Below, piece after piece: positions 1-9,367 of a stretch of DNA of 64,000 nucleotides. The stretch covers positions 1 through 64,000 of the forward strand of contig JAAFJU010000003.1 in the NCBI GenBank assembly GCA_013298165.1, written 5' to 3'. The notes below the pieces were generated by a model. That model searched no databases and had not been told where the DNA came from. It worked only from the letters and a program-made list of their open reading frames with translations. Position 1 is the stretch's first letter. Every line of letters begins with the position of its first letter. The translations under genes and the position numbers were made by a program. The DNA is from Synechococcales cyanobacterium bin31.maxbin.ball.101 (GTDB lineage Bacteria > Cyanobacteriota > Cyanobacteriia > Leptolyngbyales > Leptolyngbyaceae).

Positions 1-2
1 CC

Positions 3-551
3 ATGAACGAAGACCCCATGCTGAAGGTGTGGCTGATGGAATACGACAAGTTGAAAGTGGAACAGGTGCAGCGGATTGGGTTCCGGGATAACTTGTTGTA
101 CACGACGTTGGGCGGGTTTGGGGCGATCGTCTCCTTTGCGGTCTCGAACCCTGCCAACAGCTATGCCCTACTGGTGATTCCTTGGGTGTGTCTGGTGTTG
201 GGCTGGACTTACGTGGTAAACGACGAGAAGATTAGCGCGATCGGTCGTTACATTCGTCTCACCCTGGTAGAGAAGGTCAAGGATAAACTGGCTTACCCAG
301 AGGTGGAATCGCTGTTTGGGTGGGAGATAGCGCATCGGAGTGACCCTCGGCGGGGACGGCGGAAGATTCAGCAATTGGTGGTGGATGAACTGACCTTTGT
401 GGTGTCTGGACTAATTGCCTTGATTGCCTTTTGGGTGGCGGTGCCGGGAGCGGCTTGGGGAATTCAGCTTTTGGGCGGCGTTGAGCTGATTTTGCTCTTA
501 TTATTAGGTTGGGAAATAATTGTGTACGCTGATTTGGCAAAGGGACGATAG
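3..551 (+). CDS. Membrane protein, first gene of the MoxR-vWA operon (start may lie upstream)
   Basis: I do not recognise a named family. The 182-residue protein has a short polar N-terminus and two hydrophobic stretches at about residues 32-65 (around AIVSFAVSNPA and LVIPWVCLVLGW). A basic, charged middle section follows (around RSDPRRGRRK), then a hydrophobic C-terminal half at about 130-175. That suggests four membrane segments with a cytoplasmic loop. The stop lies just before the ATG of the AAA ATPase at 554, so the two are almost certainly co-transcribed and translationally close. A role as the membrane anchor or membrane-acting part of the MoxR-vWA system is inference from position only. 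The ATG at 3 is used, but the window begins two bases earlier, so an upstream start cannot be excluded; the second Met (residue 6) is also possible. Confidence 0.7.
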   Translation: MNEDPMLKVWLMEYDKLKVEQVQRIGFRDNLLYTTLGGFGAIVSFAVSNPANSYALLVIPWVCLVLGWTYVVNDEKISAIGRYIRLTLVEKVKDKLAYPEVESLFGWEIAHRSDPRRGRRKIQQLVVDELTFVVSGLIALIAFWVAVPGAAWGIQLLGGVELILLLLLGWEIIVYADLAKGR

Positions 552-553
552 TC

Positions 554-1510
554 ATGGAACAACAGCCGCCTCTCCTTCCAGTTCTGCCCTACAGCTTGAT
601 TGTGGGGCAGCAGTCCCTCAAGTTAGCGCTGGAGTTGGCTTATATTGCGCCTCGGTTAGGCGGTGTGTTGCTCAGTGGTCATCGAGGGACTGGGAAATCG
701 ACGGCGGTGCGTGCTTTTGCCGAGATGGTCTATGGCAAGCTTCCCGTCACCTTGCCGATTAATGTCACCGAGGATCGGGTAGTGGGCGGATGGGATATTA
801 ATCAATTGATGCAGAAGAACGACCAGTGGAAAGACGGGCTTTTGCTGGATGCCAAGGACCAACTGCTCTATGTCGATGAAATCAATCTCCTGGATGACCA
901 CATCGTCAATATCCTCCTAGACGTCACTGCCACCGGAAAACTCGTCGTCGCTCGGGATAGCCATAGCCAAACCTATGATGTGCCGTTCACGTTGGTAGGC
1001 ACGATGAACCCCGAAGAAGGGGGCTTACGACCGCAACTGTTCGATCGCTTTGGCTTAATGGTGACGGTGAAAACGGAAAACAATCCTGCCGATCGTCTGA
1101 AGATTTTGCAAAATGTGCTGATGTTTGAACAGGAAAGCGATCGCGATCCCATGGGGAAATCTTCCGAGTTTCTCAAAGCGGCGAATGCTGAAAATGCAAA
1201 GCAGAAATCTAAGCTCGAAGCCGCGAAACAACAGTGGCGATCGGTGAAGGCGGAGGCAATCTTGCAAAAGTGTGTAGACTTGGCGACGGCGTTCGAGGTG
1301 GAAGGGAATCGGGGTGAACGGGTGTTGGCGATGGCAGCGCAGGCTTATGCGGCGAGGGAAGGGCGATCGGAAGTGACGCCTGAGGATTTGGGAACTGTGG
1401 CATCGTTAGCGCTTCAGCATCGTCGTCCTGCTATGTCGCAGAGTGGAGAAGTCGCTTGGGGTGAGAAGGAGGATGCAGACGTGAAGGCTATTTTGGGACT
1501 TCAGGCATGA
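554..1510 (+). CDS. ChlI/MoxR-like AAA+ ATPase
   Basis: This is a 318-residue AAA+ ATPase of the MoxR / magnesium-chelatase I-subunit type. Visible motifs are the Walker A GHRGTGKS (residues 42-49, Lys48), the Walker B LLYVDEIN (104-111, Asp108/Glu109), a sensor-like GTMNPEEG (149-156) and an arginine-finger region LFDRFG (162-167). The C-terminal lid is helical. ChlI proteins carry the same YVDEINLL and MNPEEG signatures. However, nothing else in the window belongs to chlorophyll synthesis, and the partner genes point to a conflict or chaperone system, so I call it ChlI-like and not chlI. Such ATPases usually act in hexameric rings and use ATP to remodel a vWA partner. The stop overlaps the ATG of the vWA gene (ATGA), so the two are translationally coupled. 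Confidence 0.9.
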   Translation: MEQQPPLLPVLPYSLIVGQQSLKLALELAYIAPRLGGVLLSGHRGTGKSTAVRAFAEMVYGKLPVTLPINVTEDRVVGGWDINQLMQKNDQWKDGLLLDAKDQLLYVDEINLLDDHIVNILLDVTATGKLVVARDSHSQTYDVPFTLVGTMNPEEGGLRPQLFDRFGLMVTVKTENNPADRLKILQNVLMFEQESDRDPMGKSSEFLKAANAENAKQKSKLEAAKQQWRSVKAEAILQKCVDLATAFEVEGNRGERVLAMAAQAYAAREGRSEVTPEDLGTVASLALQHRRPAMSQSGEVAWGEKEDADVKAILGLQA

Positions 1511-3378
1511 CTTCAGATCGGGTAACTGCGATCGGTGATGGTTCATCCCCGTTGATTCAGGGGTTGGCTTGTGCTGCGTTGCAACCGGGATTGCGAAGTG
1601 TGTTGGTGTTTGATAGTTCGCCGCAGGCATTACGATCGGCGGCGAATGTCTTGACCGAAATGCTGACGGTGACGAGCGATCGGGCGGTAAAGCAGATGAC
1701 GTTGGGACGGGCAGACAGTGACGAAACGCTGTGGGGAACGTGGTCGCTGAAGTCGGGGGCTTTGGGTGAATCCTTTGATTGGGAGGCAGGGCTGTTGGGG
1801 GTGGGGTTGAAAGTGGTGCTGATTCCTGATTTGACGCGGTTGAGTTTGGTGGCGGCGCGGGCTTGTATTGCGTTGATGGGAACCGAGATTGCTCAGGTGG
1901 AACGGCATGGATATCAGGCACGGTGGCGATCGGAGATTTGTTGGATTGCAGGTTGTGCGCGATCGGATATCGGTATGGTGTCCCCGCATTTACTCGATCG
2001 CTTTGCTTTGCGTTTACCGGGACAGGAGATCCAATCGATCGATCGCACCGATGCTTTGAGGGATTGGTTTACGGAGTTGGAATCGTCACCGGATGAATCG
2101 GCGAGGTTGAGTCCAGAATTGTGCGATCGGTTGCGGGCGGCAACGTCGATTCACCCAACGATCGCGCCCGATGCCTATGAACGGGCTTTAGCGTATTTTT
2201 CCGATGACCCTGGAATGGGAATACGGCGGGAGTTGGCATTGATGCGGTTTGCTCAGGCGCGATCGCAGTGGGCTGGTGTTGAACAATTATCAGCGCGGGA
2301 AGTCGATCGTACCGCTCAAGCAATGGGTTTAAAGCTCACCTCCCTCCCGTCCCTCCCCAAACCAGACCTCCCCGAGCTTTCCCCGGTTGAACCCCCCGAG
2401 CCGATCGAAACCCCAACGCCAACACCCAGCCCCAGCCGATCGGACCTCCCGAAACCCGCTCCCGAAAAAGCCGAAGTCTATCGATCGGATAGTGAAGTGA
2501 CGTTGCCCCCGACAAACCTCGATGCCATGGGCGACCGGGAGAATCCTTATCCCGAGGATGACGCCGCATTGCAACGGGAATTTGCTTCGTTGCGATTACC
2601 ACCGAGACGGTTTCAGGCAGCGAAAGGCGGGCGTGGGGCGATTATTGGGACGGAACCTGCGACGATTCCGCAGGATATTGCTTGGGTGAGTACGTTACTC
2701 GAAGCCGCAAAATATCAAGCCTTTCGGCAAGAGCGATCGGATCAGGCTCTCGTGGTCCGATCGACGGATTTGCGACGGTATCGACGGGCGATCGTCCCGG
2801 AACAACTGTTGATGGTGGTTTTGGACTATACCTGTCTGAAGGATTGTCAGTGGCAGGCGAGTGTGTGGCCCTATTTGCAATGGGCGTATGTGGAACGGGC
2901 GAGTGTTTGTCTGGTGCAAGTCGGTGCGATCGGTGCGGCACAGGAGTTGCAGGCGCAGCGGATTAGCGGACAAAGTATTTTGGTCCCTCGAATTCGATCG
3001 GGTCTCGAAGCGGGTGCAGGTCGAGCAACACCCTTGGCACATGGCTTAGATTTAGCCTGTCAGACGTTGCGTCATGCGTTGCAACATGGGCGAAATGGAG
3101 TGCAGCGGGCGGTGTTGGTTGTGGTGAGTGATGGGCGGGGGAATGTGCCGTTGGAATCCAGTCGCCTCAATCAGAAACCGACGCAACCTGTGAAACGTCG
3201 TGGCATTGAAGATGCACTGGCGATCGCCGCTGACATTCAACGGCTCAATCAGGTAGAGGCGATCGTCCTGAATCCGCAACCGAAATACTATGCCGATTTA
3301 CCCGTGAAACTCGCGCAGGCTTTGGGGGCGACGATCGCGGATATTCCGAAGCAGTATGACTGGGAGGTAGAACCATGA
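1507..3378 (+). CDS. ChlD-like protein: inactive AAA plus von Willebrand A domain
   Basis: The 623-residue protein has the layout of a magnesium-chelatase D subunit. The N-terminal AAA-like region (about 1-280) lacks a readable P-loop. A proline-rich linker follows (about 278-320). The C-terminal vWA domain (about 425-610) has a threonine element ATPLAHG (about 507-513) and SDGRGN (541-546), close to the ChlD SDGRAN-type loop. The first metal-site motif is degenerate: DYTCL (440-444) in place of DxSxS, so metal-dependent binding may be altered or lost. ATGA overlaps with both neighbours show tight coupling. By analogy with MoxR-vWA pairs, the ATPase upstream probably controls this protein and the vWA domain binds a target or the effector. 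That is inference; the domain assignment is read from the motifs. Confidence 0.85.
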   Translation: MTSDRVTAIGDGSSPLIQGLACAALQPGLRSVLVFDSSPQALRSAANVLTEMLTVTSDRAVKQMTLGRADSDETLWGTWSLKSGALGESFDWEAGLLGVGLKVVLIPDLTRLSLVAARACIALMGTEIAQVERHGYQARWRSEICWIAGCARSDIGMVSPHLLDRFALRLPGQEIQSIDRTDALRDWFTELESSPDESARLSPELCDRLRAATSIHPTIAPDAYERALAYFSDDPGMGIRRELALMRFAQARSQWAGVEQLSAREVDRTAQAMGLKLTSLPSLPKPDLPELSPVEPPEPIETPTPTPSPSRSDLPKPAPEKAEVYRSDSEVTLPPTNLDAMGDRENPYPEDDAALQREFASLRLPPRRFQAAKGGRGAIIGTEPATIPQDIAWVSTLLEAAKYQAFRQERSDQALVVRSTDLRRYRRAIVPEQLLMVVLDYTCLKDCQWQASVWPYLQWAYVERASVCLVQVGAIGAAQELQAQRISGQSILVPRIRSGLEAGAGRATPLAHGLDLACQTLRHALQHGRNGVQRAVLVVVSDGRGNVPLESSRLNQKPTQPVKRRGIEDALAIAADIQRLNQVEAIVLNPQPKYYADLPVKLAQALGATIADIPKQYDWEVEP

Positions 3379-5321
3379 AAACGGGGACTGCCTTTCCATT
3401 TGGGTTGCAAGGGAATGTGGTCGCTCAGTCGGGTCGATTGCCGAATTCTGGAAGCCGATCGCCTGTTTTGCCACCAGAAGCCGATCGGTATTCAGAGCTT
3501 AAAGGTGGGGAAGCGATTCCGTCTCGGGTGGTGATTTTAACTGCGTTGGCAGAAGAGTTTTTGGAAGTTGAGAAACATGTTCCACTGCGTCATCAGAAAC
3601 AACATCCCGATGGCACGGTGTATGAATGTGGGCGATTTACTCGGGGTGAGGCGGTGTGGGATGTGGCGATCGTGGAAACGGGACAGGGAAATGTGAGTGC
3701 CGCCGATGAAACGCGACGGGCGATCGAGTTTTTTAAGCCGGATGTGGTGATGTTTGTCGGGGTGGCAGGTGGGCGAAAGGAGACGCAAATTGGTGATGTG
3801 GTGGCGGCGGATAAAGTCTATAACTACGAGTCAGGAAAGGATGAGGAACTCTTCAAACCTCGCCCTGAAGTCGGACGGAGCAGCTATCCATTAGAGCAAC
3901 GTGCTCGATCGATCGCCCGAGATTGGCGGCGATTACAGCAACAGGATGAATCCAAGCCATGTGCTCATGTCGGCCCGATCGCAGCGGGGGAAGTGGTGAT
4001 TGGTTCTACAGAATCGGCAACGGCAAAATTGATTGAGCGAAATTATGGGGATGCGTTGGCGGTGGAGAAGGAAGGCTATGGCTTTCTGGAGTCGGCGCGG
4101 CGGAGTCGGGATATTTCGGCGATCGTGATTCGGGGGATTTCGGATTTGATCGATGGGAAGAAAGAAGCGGATGCCAAGGGTTCCCAACCGTTGGCCGCGA
4201 AGAATGCCAGTGCGTTTGCCTTTGAGCTATTGGCGCAACTGAATGCACCGGATGGAGCCGATCGCACTCAAAGTCGCACTGCGGAATATGAAGGTGACGC
4301 CGTGACGCTGGACCTGAACCACAAGCCACCGGATACCTTAGCCATTCTCCATTTTCAACACCATGAACAAGGCTACAAACTCCGGATGCATCACGGACAA
4401 ATGCAAACGCTCGATGAAACCAATCCACAAATTACGTTACAAACCGAATTCGGACGGCTGCAACCCTGGACGATCGATACCCTGGGCAGTCTGGAATGCT
4501 ATCAGCCGAAGACTTGTCTATTGGGTCGAGCCGTGCGGTGGCTGAACTATCTTCGATCGCAACAGCCGTTATTTTCCTGTCTGGTAATTCATGAATCCGA
4601 TCGCCCGACCGTCCCTTGGGAACTGTTAAATCTGGCAGATGAGCCGCTGGGGGTAGCATTGCAAACAGTGCGAATGGCTGAAATCTCCGATGATGACGAT
4701 ACACTAGATCAGGAACGACTGGCAGGGGATGGACATTGTTGTCGAGGTCAAGCCATGGTTTATACCGCGATTCAAGAACAAACCATTCAGCTCACGTCTG
4801 GCATTGGCATCCAGGCATATTCCCATGAAGTTATTTTCCGCGAACAACCGCGCCAACTCCTCGATCATTTCAAAACGGTAGATCTGGATATCGGACTGGT
4901 GATGATGACCGATACCATGCTGCAAGAAATCACCATTGAAACCCGGACAGTATATTTCAATCGCTCCAAAATGCTCAGGCGATCGCCCAGTCTCATCGTC
5001 CTACAATCCGGTCTCGAAAGTCAGGAGCATCCGATTTTGGCACATCAGTTTATGAGGCATGGTGCAAAGGGTGTGTTGGGAATGCTGGATTCTGTGAAGG
5101 GGGCTGTGGTGGAGCAGGTCATCGAGGCGTTTTTCGAGCAATATGGGCAAGCGCGGGATCTGCCGATGCCGGAACTCTTGCGGCGGATGCGAGTTGCGAT
5201 CGCTCAACGGTTTGAGGAGGATGTGACCGATGAGATGGCAGCGCTTTATTTAGCAACCTTCTGCTACGCCTACTACGGGCATCCTCGAACGATTTTGCAG
5301 CTTACGCCTTCATCGGGATAG
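3375..5321 (+). CDS. Nucleoside phosphorylase / degenerate CHAT fusion (third partner of MoxR-vWA)
   Basis: This is a 648-residue two-domain protein. Residues about 50-280 form a PNP_UDP_1 nucleoside phosphorylase / MTA-nucleosidase fold. It begins VVILTALAEEF, carries GQGNVSAA and FVGVAGG, and has the catalytic-region elements AVEKEGYGF and RGISDLID with the aspartate conserved. Residues about 310-640 resemble a CHAT (caspase-like) domain: VPWELLNLADEPLG matches the conserved PWE segment. The expected His (HxxxHG) and Cys (SACQT) are absent; SLIVLQSGLES stands where the Cys motif should be. The CHAT part is therefore probably not a protease and may serve as an adaptor. Phosphorylase domains act as sensor or nucleotide-cleaving modules in several bacterial conflict systems. 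The gene starts by ATGA overlap with the vWA gene, completing a three-part module. Confidence 0.8.
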   Translation: MKTGTAFPFGLQGNVVAQSGRLPNSGSRSPVLPPEADRYSELKGGEAIPSRVVILTALAEEFLEVEKHVPLRHQKQHPDGTVYECGRFTRGEAVWDVAIVETGQGNVSAADETRRAIEFFKPDVVMFVGVAGGRKETQIGDVVAADKVYNYESGKDEELFKPRPEVGRSSYPLEQRARSIARDWRRLQQQDESKPCAHVGPIAAGEVVIGSTESATAKLIERNYGDALAVEKEGYGFLESARRSRDISAIVIRGISDLIDGKKEADAKGSQPLAAKNASAFAFELLAQLNAPDGADRTQSRTAEYEGDAVTLDLNHKPPDTLAILHFQHHEQGYKLRMHHGQMQTLDETNPQITLQTEFGRLQPWTIDTLGSLECYQPKTCLLGRAVRWLNYLRSQQPLFSCLVIHESDRPTVPWELLNLADEPLGVALQTVRMAEISDDDDTLDQERLAGDGHCCRGQAMVYTAIQEQTIQLTSGIGIQAYSHEVIFREQPRQLLDHFKTVDLDIGLVMMTDTMLQEITIETRTVYFNRSKMLRRSPSLIVLQSGLESQEHPILAHQFMRHGAKGVLGMLDSVKGAVVEQVIEAFFEQYGQARDLPMPELLRRMRVAIAQRFEEDVTDEMAALYLATFCYAYYGHPRTILQLTPSSG

Positions 5322-5365
5322 GGCGATCGGGTTTGGGTTCATTATTCAGTTCTATCATTAACATC

Positions 5366-5974
5366 ATGAGTACTTTAAAAACCTTACCGAATCTCAGTTT
5401 CAGACCCGAACCCTCCACGGTTAAATACTGGACGGTGGATGATTATCATCGGATGGCGGAGTTGGGATTTTTACGATCGGGTGAACGGACAGAACTCATT
5501 GCAGGACAGATTCTTCTCATGGTCGCAAAAGGCACTCCTCACGTTACGTCCCTTCATCTTTTAGGGAATACGCTGGAAGACGAGTTAAAAGGTGAGGCGT
5601 TGGTTCGGCGGCAAGACCCGATCGTCTTAGATGACTTTTCGGAACCGGAGCCGGATTTGGTGGTGGTGCGGGGTGGGATTTTGGACTATGCCGATCGGCA
5701 TCCAGGACCGCAGGATATTTATCTCGTGGTGGAAGTGGCGGATTCGACGTTGAAGTATGACTGTGAGACGAAGGATAAAGTCTATGCCCAAGCGGGGATT
5801 TTGGAGTATTGGGTATTGGATGTGAAAGGACGACAGCTTCACGTATTTCGAGATCCTAGCGATGATGGCTATGTGAGTCATACGATTCTTCGGGAGTCTG
5901 CACGGACGAGTCTAGTTGCATTTCCAGATGTGATTTTAGCGATTCAGACAATGTTTGCACCTAAATCAGTTTAA
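5366..5974 (+). CDS. Uma2 family endonuclease-like protein
   Basis: This 202-residue protein is of the Uma2 (formerly DUF820) family, PD-(D/E)XK-fold putative nucleases that are highly expanded in cyanobacteria. Signatures: the N-terminal WTVDDYHRM and GERTELIAGQI, the central EPDLVVV (the metal-binding Asp of the fold), VVEVADSTL (the catalytic Glu), then Lys in the segment ending KDKVYAQAGI, and EYWVLD. A longer frame opens with TTG at 5333, but the ATG at 5366 gives the usual family N-terminus, so I use it. The gene lies 44 bases after the MoxR-vWA operon and 12 bases before the NB-ARC gene on the same strand, so co-transcription is possible. No cellular role is firmly established for most Uma2 proteins. 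Confidence 0.88.
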   Translation: MSTLKTLPNLSFRPEPSTVKYWTVDDYHRMAELGFLRSGERTELIAGQILLMVAKGTPHVTSLHLLGNTLEDELKGEALVRRQDPIVLDDFSEPEPDLVVVRGGILDYADRHPGPQDIYLVVEVADSTLKYDCETKDKVYAQAGILEYWVLDVKGRQLHVFRDPSDDGYVSHTILRESARTSLVAFPDVILAIQTMFAPKSV

Positions 5975-5986
5975 GGGTCACTTACC

Positions 5987-8900
5987 ATGTCAGATTCTAT
6001 TGCTCTTGCTATTAAACCGATCGTCCGTTATCCCCGTATAGCACAGGTGGGGAAGACGTACTTGATGACGATCGATCTTGAGGTAGAGCCTGGGGCTGAG
6101 TGGAATTATGATGAGGAAGAATATCCGGTTTATTGCGAGATCGATAGTGAGCTATTTAAGACTTCGATCGTTGGAGAGCCTGTTATTGTTCTGCATCGCT
6201 TTGGTGGCAGTTATGGTAAAGCTCAATTCTTGTTAAAATCTGTGGAGGCGGTAGAGCGGGAAACCATTTGTATTACGTTGGTTAATCGGTATGGAGTCTC
6301 TATAAAATCTTTCAATTTAAAAAATATACAAATCCTAGAAGAAGTTGAACAGATGGGAGATGTTCTTTCAAATAGTCAGATAAATTCAAGTGTTCCAATT
6401 GAGGTGAGTTTAGACGATATAAAGAGTAAAGACTCTATCATTCAAATCAACACAGTCAGTACGCATTCTTTCCAACGCACTGAGACTCCTAATAATGTTC
6501 CTCGAAGTGGTATTTCCCAGTTTATTGGACGTGAAATGGAAATAGAGCAACTTCATGCTCTATTTCAACAGAAAAGCTTAAGTCCAATTTTAGCAATCGA
6601 AGGAATGGGTGGTGTAGGTAAAACGGAACTTGCAATTCAATATGCTCAACGATTCGCTTCTTCCTATCTAGGTGGTGTCTGTTGGCTATCTGCACGAGAT
6701 TTCAATGTAGGAACTCAGATTGTCGGCTTTGCCCAATCTCAACTTAATCTCACAATTCCTGAAGGCTTAGAACTATCTAACCAAGTTGCCTTCTGCTGGC
6801 AGAATTGGATAGAAGGAGACGTTTTACTGATATTGGATGATGTTATAAACTATCGACAAGATATAGAACCTTATTTACCCCCTCAGATATTTACACGCTT
6901 TAAGATGATAATGACCACGCGCCTAAAGTTTGGTCCTCCTGTACAGTCACTTTCTTTGGATGTCTTATCGATTGAACAATCTCTAGAACTATTGACAAGT
7001 TTGCTTGGAGAAGTGCGTGTTCAGCAAGAGTTAGACATTGCCACCTCTCTATGTTATTGGTTGGAGGGGTTGCCTTTGGCGATAGAGTTAGTTGGGCATT
7101 ATTCCTTAGAACGCAGAGAACTCTCTCTTTCCATGTTGCTATCTCACCTGCAAGAAAAAGCACAGACAAGACAAGCAATTAAACATGCTGCAATCAATAA
7201 TGATGAGAATATTTTTACATCAACTGGTAAACGAGGAGCTGAGTCAGCATTTGAACTTAGCTGGGAGGAGTTAGATGACAATAGCCAGCATTTAGGAATG
7301 CTCCTAAGCCTATTTGCTTCGGCTCCAATTCCCTGGTATTTAGCTGAAGAAGTTGAGCACAAATACTGTGAAAATTTAGACGATGGTCGGTCATTTGAGA
7401 CGTCAGAACTTGAGGAAGCAAGATATGTATTAGTTAAGTTTCACTTGCTTCAAGTATTACAACAAGAGGAACAGCTCTATAAATTCCATCCATTAATTCG
7501 TGAATTCTTTAGAGGTAAACTTGAAGAAAATGAAAATCCTGAGCTAATTAAGTTAATGCAGGAAAAAATTTGCAATGAAATGATCGAAAAAGCAAGAGCC
7601 ATACCACAAGTAATTACTATTTCATTAATTAATAGTATTGCTCCAATAATTCCACATCTTGTAGAAATATCAACCTTTTTTCATGATTTAATTTCTGATT
7701 CAGATTTGATAATCTCACCAACTAGAATTGCCTGGTTTTATCAAGGACAAGGAGCATATAAAGAAGCAGAAAACTGGTATTTGCAATGTCTAAAAATTTC
7801 AGAATCTCGACTTGGCAGTGAACATATTGATGTCGCAGTTAGTTTAAATAATTTAGCAGCGTTTTATGAATTTCAAGGTCGCTACAATCAAGCAGAACCA
7901 CTTTATATTAGATCTGTATCAACTTTGCAAAGAAATCTTAGCAATCAGCATCCTGAAGTAGCTTCTAGTATGAATAATTTAGCAGAGCTTTATCGATCTC
8001 AAGGACGCTATGATGAAGCCGAAAAGTTACATAAAGTATCTCTTTCTATTCGGCAACAGCAGCTTGGGAATAATCATCCAGATACTGCTATTAGTATGAA
8101 TAATTTAGCAGCTCTCTATTATATGACAGCAAGGTTTGAAGAATCTCAATCATTAATGGAGCAAGCACTTTTTATTAGGCGGAGTTTATTGGGATTTGAT
8201 CATCCTGATATTGCTATTAGTTTAAACAACTTAGGATTACTCTACCAGAGAATTGGAAAACATGATGAAGCTGAATTAGCTATTTTAGACTCTCTCGGAA
8301 TTCGTCGTCGGATTCTAGGAAATCATCATCCTGATACTGCTGCAAGTCTTAGTAACTTAGCAGGACTATATCAAACGACACAACGTTATGACGAAGCAGA
8401 ATCTCTTATGAGGCAAGTTCTTGCCATTTACCAGGAGCAATTGGGGTATAGTCATCCCGATACTGCTGCAAGCTTAAATAATTTAGGAGAATTATATCGT
8501 CTAACAGGTAGATTTAGTGAAGCTAAACCTTTGTATGAAAATGCTCTTTCCACTTATCAAGATGCATTAGGTAATAGTCATCCTACCACTATTTCTACCC
8601 GTAACAATCTTCTTCTTCTTAAAGCAAATATGGAGCTTACTAATACAATAAATCAAGAGATTTATGATGATATTTTGATTGAGCCTTTAGAGTCTACAAA
8701 TAACAATCTTTCATCTAAATCAGTATCTACTATAGATTTGAATATAGATTTCTCTGTAGACGCCATTCTATCTATGTTTTCCGTATCAGCAAATTCAGAG
8801 AAGTATGATTTAATTGAAAGGTTTACTCAAGAATCAATCGTTAAAATAGTACATCTTCGTCAAATCATTTTAACGCATTTTAATGATAGGGATCGCGTAT

Positions 8901-9157
8901 TAAATTCATTATCTTTAATGGAACAAGGAGATTTAAAAGCCCAAGTTCGCTGCAATCTATATCTAGAAGATGAAATGAAGGAAAATTCAGAATTTGCTAT
9001 TGAAATCCAGAATCTGATACGACAAATAAAAGCAGGAGAACTTCATGATAGTAGCTCAATGACTCAAAATAATCGTGACAATGCTAGAGGTTGGCAAACT
9101 ATTGTGCAGGGCAATAGTAATCAGATTGGAGAAATTATTCATGTTTCGATGGAATGA
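5987..9157 (+). CDS. NB-ARC STAND ATPase with TPR repeats
   Basis: This is a 1056-residue STAND protein. The first ~120 residues are a beta-rich module (KPIVRYPRIAQVGKTY, then GEPVIVLHRFGGSYG) of a type I know from the N-termini of cyanobacterial signalling and conflict proteins. The NB-ARC domain follows: FIGRE near 180, Walker A GMGGVGKT (206-213, Lys212), Walker B VLLILDDV (279-286) and GLPLA (361-365). From about 575 to 880 there are roughly seven 42-residue kinesin-light-chain-type TPRs built on NNLAxLYxxxGRYxEAE. A helical tail ends in NQIGEIIHV. Such proteins stay ADP-bound until a ligand meets the repeats and then oligomerise; no obvious effector is fused here. Base composition changes sharply near position 6300: the N-terminal module looks like the host and the rest is AT-rich. 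Confidence 0.88.
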   Translation: MSDSIALAIKPIVRYPRIAQVGKTYLMTIDLEVEPGAEWNYDEEEYPVYCEIDSELFKTSIVGEPVIVLHRFGGSYGKAQFLLKSVEAVERETICITLVNRYGVSIKSFNLKNIQILEEVEQMGDVLSNSQINSSVPIEVSLDDIKSKDSIIQINTVSTHSFQRTETPNNVPRSGISQFIGREMEIEQLHALFQQKSLSPILAIEGMGGVGKTELAIQYAQRFASSYLGGVCWLSARDFNVGTQIVGFAQSQLNLTIPEGLELSNQVAFCWQNWIEGDVLLILDDVINYRQDIEPYLPPQIFTRFKMIMTTRLKFGPPVQSLSLDVLSIEQSLELLTSLLGEVRVQQELDIATSLCYWLEGLPLAIELVGHYSLERRELSLSMLLSHLQEKAQTRQAIKHAAINNDENIFTSTGKRGAESAFELSWEELDDNSQHLGMLLSLFASAPIPWYLAEEVEHKYCENLDDGRSFETSELEEARYVLVKFHLLQVLQQEEQLYKFHPLIREFFRGKLEENENPELIKLMQEKICNEMIEKARAIPQVITISLINSIAPIIPHLVEISTFFHDLISDSDLIISPTRIAWFYQGQGAYKEAENWYLQCLKISESRLGSEHIDVAVSLNNLAAFYEFQGRYNQAEPLYIRSVSTLQRNLSNQHPEVASSMNNLAELYRSQGRYDEAEKLHKVSLSIRQQQLGNNHPDTAISMNNLAALYYMTARFEESQSLMEQALFIRRSLLGFDHPDIAISLNNLGLLYQRIGKHDEAELAILDSLGIRRRILGNHHPDTAASLSNLAGLYQTTQRYDEAESLMRQVLAIYQEQLGYSHPDTAASLNNLGELYRLTGRFSEAKPLYENALSTYQDALGNSHPTTISTRNNLLLLKANMELTNTINQEIYDDILIEPLESTNNNLSSKSVSTIDLNIDFSVDAILSMFSVSANSEKYDLIERFTQESIVKIVHLRQIILTHFNDRDRVLNSLSLMEQGDLKAQVRCNLYLEDEMKENSEFAIEIQNLIRQIKAGELHDSSSMTQNNRDNARGWQTIVQGNSNQIGEIIHVSME

Positions 9158-9207
9158 AAATGTTTCCGTCTTTGTCTACATTAATAAGCCTGTGAAAAAC
9201 TCTAAAT

Positions 9208-9282
9208 GAAACATTACAAGACTTGGAAGCAGGCATTAAAGCCTATCTAGAAGACAAGGTTTTGGAACATTTAGGCGATTAG
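9208..9282 (+). pseudogene. Possible remnant of a small coding gene
   Basis: Between the NB-ARC gene and the Rpn-type nuclease, one frame reads 24 codons ending ETLQDLEAGIKAYLEDKVLE...LGD and a stop, with no start of its own. The sequence looks like the C-terminus of a small antitoxin-like protein, but it is too short to identify. I report it only as a likely gene end whose front part is missing. The rest of the 210-base gap holds nothing I can name apart from a TACAAT that could be a -10 box at 9335-9340 for the next gene. Confidence 0.25.
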
Positions 9283-9367
9283 TCTTTTGAGGGTGAACGC
9301 GATCGAACAGGTTTCGCGATCGGCTTAAAAGTAGTACAATTGATTCAGTGCGTTGGCGTAGTTTTAA

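Noticed and set aside
1406-1921. 171-codon open frame on the minus strand opposite the MoxR and vWA genes
   Set aside because: Biased Pro/Ser/His composition, opposite two well-supported genes with clear motifs.
554-3378. Magnesium chelatase I and D subunit genes
   Set aside because: The motifs are ChlI/ChlD-like, but no H subunit or other chlorophyll gene is present, the vWA metal site is degenerate, and the downstream coupled gene is a phosphorylase/CHAT fusion typical of conflict systems.
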